From Deltaproteobacteria bacterium (GTDB taxonomy: Bacteria; DRYD01), in assembly GCA_028276365.1 (NCBI GenBank), contig JAPYWL010000016.1, positions 1 to 21,715 of the forward strand: DNA of 21,715 bases, written 5' to 3'. Shown here one piece after another: positions 15,962 through 21,715 of the stretch. The position numbers and the translations under genes were made by a program. How positions within the stretch are numbered: the first letter of the stretch is position 1; the number at the start of each line of letters is the position of its first letter. The notes under the pieces were generated by a model. It was not told where the DNA came from and made no database searches. It saw nothing but the letters and a program-made list of their open reading frames with translations.

Positions 15962-16819
15962 TCATTTAGAATAAATAGAAGAAGATATAATAAATTCTTT
16001 AATAGCATGAGCAGCTAAAGTAGAAGTATTATAACTAGGGGAATCTAAAAAAGGATTAACTTCAACTACGTCAAAAGCTATAACCATATATTCACTTAGA
16101 ATCCTAAGTATTTCAATAAAATGTTTAAAATCAGCTCCATCATAAACAGGATTGGATACAGCATAAGCTACAGATGGATCAAAAAAATCTATATCCAAGG
16201 AAAGATAAATATATTTACTTTTGATATTCTCTAATACTTTCTTTAAGTAAGAAATATTAGATAAATCGATATTAATAATATTAGAAAAAAAGAAACCTTT
16301 TTCAAAATCATCTAAAGTTCTAACACCAATTGAAATAATATTATTAGTGTATTCCGAAATCCTTCTAACAACATTAGCATGAGAGTAAATTTGATCTAAA
16401 TATTTATCATGGCAATCAGCATGCGCATCTAAATGAATATAAATTAAATCCTTAAATACATCTTTAATAGCTAAGAATGCTGGAATAGTAATACTATGAT
16501 CTCCCCCTATAAAGATATATCTTTTTTTTATGTCTATTATAACGTTTCTTAAATTTTTGTAAATATTATAAACAGTTTTATCGTTATTTTCATCTAATTT
16601 AATAAAAATATCTCCTATATCAAATAGATCGATTTCTTCTAAGGATTTAGAAAAATAGAAACTAAAATTTTCTATTAATTCGGAATAAGTTCTAATATAA
16701 GAAGGTGCTTTAAAAGTACCTAATCTACTATTAACATATCCCTCATAAGGAATCCCTATTATTAAATATTTTGCTTGCTCTAAGTTAGTATAATTCCTCA
16801 AAAATGGGAATATCCTCAT
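15962..16819 (-). CDS. agmatinase/arginase-family ureohydrolase
   Basis: The binuclear manganese site of the ureohydrolase superfamily is complete: His108 in GGDHS (106-110), Asp131/His133/Asp135 in LDAHAD (130-135), and Asp209/Asp211 in SLDIDFFDP (207-215). Glu253 in DVVEVNP is the expected C-terminal acidic residue. The 285-residue length and the N-terminal GIPYEGYVNSRLGTFKAP are closest, by memory, to agmatinase (agmatine to putrescine plus urea), but arginase or another guanidino substrate cannot be excluded. The enzyme is cytoplasmic. It starts 11 bases after the stop of the helical-repeat gene, with only weak SD potential, and precedes fumC by 39 bases. The three genes look like one operon. 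Confidence 0.85.
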   Translation of the reverse strand: MRIFPFLRNYTNLEQAKYLIIGIPYEGYVNSRLGTFKAPSYIRTYSELIENFSFYFSKSLEEIDLFDIGDIFIKLDENNDKTVYNIYKNLRNVIIDIKKRYIFIGGDHSITIPAFLAIKDVFKDLIYIHLDAHADCHDKYLDQIYSHANVVRRISEYTNNIISIGVRTLDDFEKGFFFSNIINIDLSNISYLKKVLENIKSKYIYLSLDIDFFDPSVAYAVSNPVYDGADFKHFIEILRILSEYMVIAFDVVEVNPFLDSPSYNTSTLAAHAIKEFIISSSIYSK

Positions 16820-16830
16820 ATATTTATCAA

Positions 16831-18024
16831 CTATTTTATCATAAGTAATTTCTTATTAGAAATATCTTTTAAAACATCTTGATTTAGCTCTTTATTATTG
16901 TTAATATATTCTTGAACGTTAACTTCACTAAGATATTGTTCTAAATTATTAAATAAATTTTGACTTTCTAAGACTTTAAAAGCTAAAAATTTAGCAATAG
17001 TTATTAACGAAGGAGATAATAAGTATTTATCAGCAACAAAAAAAGCTTTCCAAGCATATTTTAATGCTAACTTATAATTATCAGGATATAAGCTCATATA
17101 ACTTATTATATAATCTTTATACAAGCTTAAAAATAGTGCATTATAATTAAATAACTCACTTAGTTCTAAATATACTTGTTCAGCATATTTTTTTATTTCA
17201 ATTAATCTCTTTTCTATATTAGATTTTTTTGATTTCCCTATCCTAATAGATTTGTTTTCTAAATAATTTTTCATATATTTAAAATGTGTTTTTTCTACTT
17301 TCTTCAAAAATTCCAAATTCTTTATAATAAATTGATAGTAATTTTCCTTAATTTCTTCTAAATCCAAATAATTTATAAAAGATTGGACTATATCAAAAAA
17401 GGTAGATAATATCTCTTTTAATTTATCAAGATTATAGTTTTGATAAATAGCAACAGTAGCCATTAATATAAGAGATTCTATCAAAATTGAGATTAATTCT
17501 TTTATATTTAGATCATCTACTTCTAATATTTCTTTAATAAGATAATTTAAAATATTTACAGAAGCATCAAATTTTCTTCTATAAAAAGCTAATTTAGCTA
17601 TAAGTAGATATATCCTATAAATATATAACTTATTTTCTTGATTATTAATATTGTTTTTTTTAAGATAAATTGATAAATAATTAAAAGCTTTAATCGCAAA
17701 AGATTGAGCTTTATTATATTTCCTTAATTCTAAATAAATTTTTGATATCATATAACATAGTTCAGATTTTATAAATAAGTTATCTAAATTTCTAAAAACC
17801 TTTTTAAAAACCCACCTTATTTCATTATTTAAATCCAATTTATGATAATTATTAAACTCTAATAAAAAATTCAAATAAATAGGAGTGTATTCATATAAAT
17901 AATTCTGATTTATTATTTTTTTTATTAATTTTAAATAAAAATGTACAACTTCACTGGTAGAAGGTAAAAATAACATTAATTTTTCTAAATTTATTATAAT
18001 AGATAAAAAATCACTTTTTATCAT
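16831..18024 (-). CDS. TPR-like helical-repeat protein of unknown function
   Basis: I do not recognise this 397-residue protein. It is almost entirely predicted helix and rich in Leu, Ile, Tyr, Asn and Lys. Several segments look like degenerate TPR units, for example KAQSFAIKAFNYL near residue 120, AKLAFYRRKFDASVNILNYL near 155-175 and YKLALKYAWKAFFVADKYL near 317-335. There is no signal peptide or catalytic motif. A scaffold or adaptor role in the cytoplasm is plausible only by analogy. The ATG at 18024 has no clear SD. It follows a weak hairpin and begins a three-gene run with the ureohydrolase and fumC genes. Confidence 0.6.
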   Translation of the reverse strand: MIKSDFLSIIINLEKLMLFLPSTSEVVHFYLKLIKKIINQNYLYEYTPIYLNFLLEFNNYHKLDLNNEIRWVFKKVFRNLDNLFIKSELCYMISKIYLELRKYNKAQSFAIKAFNYLSIYLKKNNINNQENKLYIYRIYLLIAKLAFYRRKFDASVNILNYLIKEILEVDDLNIKELISILIESLILMATVAIYQNYNLDKLKEILSTFFDIVQSFINYLDLEEIKENYYQFIIKNLEFLKKVEKTHFKYMKNYLENKSIRIGKSKKSNIEKRLIEIKKYAEQVYLELSELFNYNALFLSLYKDYIISYMSLYPDNYKLALKYAWKAFFVADKYLLSPSLITIAKFLAFKVLESQNLFNNLEQYLSEVNVQEYINNNKELNQDVLKDISNKKLLMIK

Positions 18025-18060
18025 AAAACTTTAATTTTTATCATCTAAAATTTAAATAAT

Positions 18061-18101
18061 AAAAAAAATCTAAAGAATTTAGAGAATTCTATGAAATTCT
18101 T
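18061..18101 (-). terminator. weak hairpin with T-run after the branching-enzyme gene
   Basis: AAGAATTT (18073-18080) and AAATTCTT (18094-18101) can pair around a 13-base loop that contains GAATTC. On the minus strand the hairpin is followed by TAGA and eight T residues (18068-18061). The stem has a single G-C pair, so it is weak. Its position between the GH57 gene and the next operon supports a terminator. Confidence 0.35.
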
Positions 18102-18157
18102 CTCAACATTCCCATTAATAAATAAAAATATTGTTTTTTTATTTTTTTCTTCAGTTT

Positions 18158-19762
18158 TCATTTTAATATATGTTCTTTAAATTCATCTACATTTATATTA
18201 AAGAATTTATAAGGGCTATCATAGTTTACAAAATTAGGATCATTATTTTTAATAGCATTTAAAATATTGATAAGATTAGATATATGTTGTTTAAAACGAT
18301 AGTGTCCATAATTTGATACTTGTCCAGTAAAAACAATAAAAGGCCAATCACTACATTGAGCCTGTAATATCTCATATAATGCACTATTTAATAATTCTTT
18401 ATTAGTATTACCGTTATTCTTTATCAAATTAACTAATTCCTGAGAGTTAATATTTATGTGTCTATACATATAATCTACACTACCATTAAGCCAATACTCA
18501 TAATACCCCTTCCATCCCCAACTACTACTATTAGGTTCTATCATTCCTAATTTAAAATTATTCTGTTTTAACATATTTAAATACTTAGAAGGTGTAGATA
18601 AAGATACAAGATAATTAGGGTTTTCATTAATAAGCTTAATAATATTTTTAAGGAAATAAGGTCCTTCATACCACCAATGCCCAAATAATTCAGTATCATA
18701 CATAGCAGTAATAGCTAAGGGAATATTTAATTTTAATTTATCTTGCCAGTATTCGCACTGTCGTTCTCTATTAAATATGAAATTACTTGCGTGTTCTAAT
18801 GTTTTTCTTAAAGCTAATTCAGGATCATATACTTCTTTTCTGGATAACTCTACATCGTTACCTGTTATCCTATAATATTTATAACCAGTATCTCCTCTTG
18901 TTCCACTTTCATGAATATAGTCCTTAATATATTCAAAATCAAGATCAAAACCAATATCTCTATAAAACTCTCTATAAAAGAAATCGCCAGGATATCCTTC
19001 CTTAGCAGACCAAACTTGCTTAGAAGATTCCCTGTCTCTTCCGAAAACTACTAGCCCATTCTTAGTTAAATAAGGTAAAAAAGTACCATATTTAATTTTA
19101 CTTCTACTAAAAAGTATCCCATGATGTTCTAAAAAAGTATATTCTATTTTATATTTAACTAATAATTTATCAAGTTCTTCATAGTAAGCACATTCAGGAA
19201 GCCACATCCCCTTTGGCTCAAAACCAAAATATTTATAAAAATTATCTACAGCCTTATAAATTTGGTATTCTAATAACTTTATATTAGATTCTTCAAAAAG
19301 ATAAAAAGGAGATATACAATGCGTTAAATTACTTGTTATAATCTCGATTTTATTTTGTAAAGCTAATTCCTTAAACCCTCTTAAAATATCTCCATTTAGC
19401 TCGTTAAATTTATTAAAAACTTTTAGGTAATTATCATAAATAAATTTAGCGGGTTTATAAAAAATAGAATGTTTAGTCCTTTCAAGCTCTTTTTCTCCCA
19501 ACTTCACAGTTCTAGTTAAATCTCGATGTATTCTTTCTTTAAAAAAGTCATTAGTAAGCATAGCTAAAAGAGTACCAGAAAAACTAATAGTAATAGAAAT
19601 ATCATAATCCTTCATTTCTTCTAATGCTAATAACAATGGTAAATAGCTATTTCTAACTGCTTCAAAAAGCCACCTTTCTTCTAAAGATTCATTATACTCA
19701 GGATGATATATAAAAGGTAAATGAGAATGTAAAATAAACAAAATAAAACCTTTCTTATTCAT
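18158..19762 (-). CDS. GH57 1,4-alpha-glucan branching enzyme
   Basis: Retaining GH57 branching enzymes build alpha-1,6 branches into glycogen. The N-terminal catalytic barrel shows region 1 HSHLPF (12-17), region 3 GMWLPECAY (185-193) with nucleophile Glu190, and region 4 AMYDTELFGHWW (353-364) with acid/base Asp356. The C-terminal helical DUF1957-type domain contains WGWKGYYEYW and the QAQCSDWPF stretch. The 534 residues fit the Thermus/Thermococcus-type enzymes, which are mostly described from thermophiles and other deep lineages. An amylopullulanase or 4-alpha-glucanotransferase is less likely because of the DUF1957 end. The SD GGGGGAG overlaps the stop of the 58-residue gene directly upstream (2-base gap). 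No other glycogen gene is in the window. Confidence 0.92.
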   Translation of the reverse strand: MNKKGFILFILHSHLPFIYHPEYNESLEERWLFEAVRNSYLPLLLALEEMKDYDISITISFSGTLLAMLTNDFFKERIHRDLTRTVKLGEKELERTKHSIFYKPAKFIYDNYLKVFNKFNELNGDILRGFKELALQNKIEIITSNLTHCISPFYLFEESNIKLLEYQIYKAVDNFYKYFGFEPKGMWLPECAYYEELDKLLVKYKIEYTFLEHHGILFSRSKIKYGTFLPYLTKNGLVVFGRDRESSKQVWSAKEGYPGDFFYREFYRDIGFDLDFEYIKDYIHESGTRGDTGYKYYRITGNDVELSRKEVYDPELALRKTLEHASNFIFNRERQCEYWQDKLKLNIPLAITAMYDTELFGHWWYEGPYFLKNIIKLINENPNYLVSLSTPSKYLNMLKQNNFKLGMIEPNSSSWGWKGYYEYWLNGSVDYMYRHININSQELVNLIKNNGNTNKELLNSALYEILQAQCSDWPFIVFTGQVSNYGHYRFKQHISNLINILNAIKNNDPNFVNYDSPYKFFNINVDEFKEHILK

Positions 19763-19764
19763 TT

Positions 19765-19941
19765 TTACTCCCCCTTAATAAATAATTTTATCAAAATAAA
19801 TTTGAAGACAATTTTCACTCCAAAATAAATTATTCTTATTAAATCAATTATTTTCTCAAAAAAAATAATATAAAAATCTAAAAAAGATTTTTTTTTAGCT
19901 TCTAATAAAGATTTTTCCAAAAGTTCCTTAAACTCCTCCAT
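19765..19941 (-). CDS. 58-residue small hydrophobic protein in the GH57 operon
   Basis: This short reading frame begins at ATG 19941, with GGGG 10 bases upstream, and ends in TAA at 19765, two bases before the GH57 ATG. Its last codons (AAG GGG GAG) form the SD of that gene. Residues 1-18 are charged and amphipathic (MEEFKELLEKSLLEAKKK). Residues 19-55 are strongly hydrophobic with scattered Lys, containing FYIIFFEKIIDLIRIIYF and KFILIKLFIK, which suggests a membrane-associated or strongly amphipathic helix. It starts 19 bases after the M14 peptidase gene. The frame is unbroken, exactly fills the gap and couples to the next gene, which supports a real gene. The function is unknown. Confidence 0.6.
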   Translation of the reverse strand: MEEFKELLEKSLLEAKKKSFLDFYIIFFEKIIDLIRIIYFGVKIVFKFILIKLFIKGE

Positions 19942-19960
19942 AATTTAAACCCCAATATTA

Positions 19961-21202
19961 TTACTTATAAATTATTAAAATTCTAACAGGTAACTCCTTT
20001 AATTTATAATAATTTAAAGGTAAGATATTAAAATTAAATAAACTCTCTCTAGAATTAGGATCTAAAAGATAATAACACAATAAACTAAAAGGAATAACAA
20101 CACTATTATCTAAATAATTTGAAATTAAACTTTTATCTGTTATTTCAGTCTGATAAATTTCAAAATCAGAATATAATAATCCCTTCATTCCAATTTTATC
20201 TGTTTTTAAATTAGTATTTTTTATGTTATACTCTATTAACTTAGCTTTATTTAAATTTTTGAATTTTGAAAAATAATAATACTTAATTTTATTTAAATTC
20301 AAATAGCTAAGTAAAATATCAATATTATCATAATTTTTATCAAATAAATAATATATTGTGAAATTCCTTTCCATTTCTGGTATAAAACTCTTATATTCTT
20401 TAAACAAAAATAAATAATTTTTTAAATTCTCAAAAAAATAATAATAAACCTGATTAGTAATATAATCTTTATTTTCTTTATTAACAGTTTCAAATAGAAT
20501 TGTAGGAATATGCCTAATTACTCCATAATTCCTTAAAATAGAAGCATAATCATATCCACCTACATAATTATTTACAGAATATTTTGAAACCCTAATATTA
20601 GAATTTTTATACAACTGTTCAAAAATTTTTAATTGTGTAGCCTCAATACTTTTTTCAAATTTAATTAACTTATTTAAATTATCTTTGTTATAAATAATAT
20701 TATAATTTTTTAAAAAATTTAATAAAAATTTAGAATAAAACCCATTAGAATACATGAAATCGATATTCTCTCTATTTCCTGCTTCATGTAAATCCAAGAT
20801 TAAATCAATATCATAATCACTTAATAGTTTTAAAATTAATTTAGAGCTTTTAGATAATAAAGATATATAAGTTCTATTAGGATCTATTCCTTCTAAAGAA
20901 TATCTACTTTTATTTTTTAGTCTATAACTACTAGGCTTTAAAACAATAATATAATTAGCATAGGAAAATTGATTCTCAAAATAACCTTTATCTAAAAATT
21001 CAGAAATAATCTTATAAGATAGATCCTCATCCCCATGAACACTACAGTTTATCAATATATTATACTCGCTTCTATTATAAACATAATAAACTAAACTATC
21101 ATTAAATTCATTATCCAACAAAAAAACAAATTCCTCAGCATAAATTTTAGATATAAAAAAAATTAAAACTAAAATGAAAAATAAAAAAATTTTTTTGATC
21201 AT
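19961..21202 (-). CDS. secreted M14-type zinc peptidase-like protein
   Basis: The protein begins with a signal peptide (residues 1-22: MIKK, a hydrophobic run, then IYA just before EEF). The zinc site of M14 metallocarboxypeptidases is recognisable: HGDE at 56-59 (His56, Glu59) and DLHE at 137-140 (His139). DPNR at 107-110 supplies the substrate-binding Arg. LFET at 236-239 (Glu238) fits the catalytic acid. Such enzymes trim peptides or peptidoglycan stems in the periplasm; the substrate here is unknown. The roughly 130 residues after Glu238 are divergent. ATG 21202 has only a weak GAG upstream. It lies just beyond repeat copy B and heads the M14, small protein, GH57 group. Confidence 0.75.
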   Translation of the reverse strand: MIKKIFLFFILVLIFFISKIYAEEFVFLLDNEFNDSLVYYVYNRSEYNILINCSVHGDEDLSYKIISEFLDKGYFENQFSYANYIIVLKPSSYRLKNKSRYSLEGIDPNRTYISLLSKSSKLILKLLSDYDIDLILDLHEAGNRENIDFMYSNGFYSKFLLNFLKNYNIIYNKDNLNKLIKFEKSIEATQLKIFEQLYKNSNIRVSKYSVNNYVGGYDYASILRNYGVIRHIPTILFETVNKENKDYITNQVYYYFFENLKNYLFLFKEYKSFIPEMERNFTIYYLFDKNYDNIDILLSYLNLNKIKYYYFSKFKNLNKAKLIEYNIKNTNLKTDKIGMKGLLYSDFEIYQTEITDKSLISNYLDNSVVIPFSLLCYYLLDPNSRESLFNFNILPLNYYKLKELPVRILIIYK

Positions 21203-21207
21203 TATCT

Positions 21208-21350
21208 CAGAAAAATTACCCTACTACCCATCGACAGATTTTTTTTTATTAAAAATTTATATAAAGGATTTTTTATTTTTTTTAGATAATTATTATATTG
21301 GAGCAGATATATAGCATACGCTTTTAGCTTACCCATAGGGGAATTGAAAG
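21208..21350 (+). repeat. dispersed repeat unit copy B: leader-like sequence plus one CRISPR-type repeat
   Basis: This unit is homologous to 14339-14478 throughout. The left boundary is CAGAAAAATTA (21208). The leader-like part runs to 21320 and shares ATTAAAAATTTATAT and TAATTATTATATTGGAGCA with copy A, with small length changes in the T-runs. The 30-bp repeat is 21321-21350, containing TTTAGCTTACCC and TAGGGGAATTGAAA. Its left arm ACCC and right arm GGGG form the usual interrupted palindrome. On the opposite strand the repeat encodes the last residues and stop of thrS. No spacer or further repeat follows. Confidence 0.8.
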
Positions 21351-21715
21351 TTCTAATTTATTTAATAAATCAAAAAGAGAATCTAAATTTAAAGTAGTTT
21401 TTTCTTGAGAATGTTTAAGTCTAACATTAACAGTACCTGTTTCTTGTTCTTTTTGCCCAATAACAATCATAACAGGAATTTTACTTTTTTCATAATGCCT
21501 TATTTTATAATTTAAACTATTAGCTTTTAAATCAATTTCTACTCTGTACCCCTTTGATTTAATAATATCATATACTTTTAAAGAATACTCATTAAATTTA
21601 TCAGAAATAGGGATTATAACGATTTGAGTAGGAGCCAACCAAAATGGGAATTCCCCATTATAATGTTCAATAAGGATCCCTAAGAATCTTTCAAAAGATC
21701 CTAATAATGCTCTAT
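21324..21715 (-). CDS. thrS: threonyl-tRNA synthetase, C-terminal part (5' end outside window)
   Basis: The frame is open to the right edge. Its first visible residues, RALLGSFERFLGILIEHYNG followed by FPFWLAPTQ, are the end of the class II catalytic core (motif 3 region) of ThrRS. The anticodon-binding domain follows (VIIPISDKFNEYSLKVYDII, then KANSLNYKIRHYEKSKIPVMIVIG and VNVRLK). It charges tRNA-Thr in the cytoplasm. The C-terminus is odd. After LLNKLE the last residues are LSIPLWVS, encoded by the antisense strand of the CRISPR-type repeat at 21321-21350, and the stop lies inside that repeat. Normal ThrRS proteins continue for a few charged residues here, so the element has probably replaced the native tail. 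This is unlikely to harm activity. Confidence 0.93.
   Translation of the reverse strand, partial: RALLGSFERFLGILIEHYNGEFPFWLAPTQIVIIPISDKFNEYSLKVYDIIKSKGYRVEIDLKANSLNYKIRHYEKSKIPVMIVIGQKEQETGTVNVRLKHSQEKTTLNLDSLFDLLNKLELSIPLWVS

Overview
The window comes from a very AT-rich bacterial genome (about a quarter G+C by eye). LpxA and FabZ point to a Gram-negative-type cell with lipid A. Genes are tightly packed, mostly with Shine-Dalgarno (SD) starts and occasional TTG starts. I cannot assign a phylum from sequence alone. Every protein gene except one ABC ATPase lies on the minus strand, so operons read from high to low coordinates.

From right to left on the minus strand: the 3' end of thrS (threonyl-tRNA synthetase) enters from the right edge. 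Next come a repeat unit (copy B), a secreted M14-type zinc peptidase, an unannotated 58-residue membrane-like small protein and a GH57 glycogen branching enzyme. A helical-repeat protein, an agmatinase/arginase-family ureohydrolase and class II fumarase follow. Then come repeat unit copy A, a cytoplasmic subtilase and a glycerate 2-kinase. The convergent plus-strand block at 10.2-11.1 kb holds a CAT-anticodon tRNA (tRNA-Ile2-like) and a ZnuC-type ABC ATPase. To its left a clear promoter drives a lipid operon: a catalytically dead ALDH-like protein, fabZ, a Gfo/Idh/MocA oxidoreductase, lpxA, and a homologue of cyanobacterial long-chain acyl-ACP reductase. The left end holds delta-1-pyrroline-5-carboxylate dehydrogenase, tRNA-Ser(CGA), a helical-repeat protein, surE and a secreted SpoIVB/S55-type peptidase that runs off the left edge.

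The most unusual signal is a dispersed element of about 140 bp at 14339-14478 and 21208-21350. Each copy has an AT-rich leader-like part of about 110 bp followed by one 30-bp CRISPR-type repeat ending GAATTGAAA, with no spacer, no second repeat and no cas gene. Both sit at or just past the 3' end of an oppositely oriented gene, and copy B supplies the last codons and stop of thrS. The second notable signal is the acyl-ACP reductase inside a lipid A operon without an aldehyde deformylating oxygenase. The rest is mostly central metabolism and envelope housekeeping.
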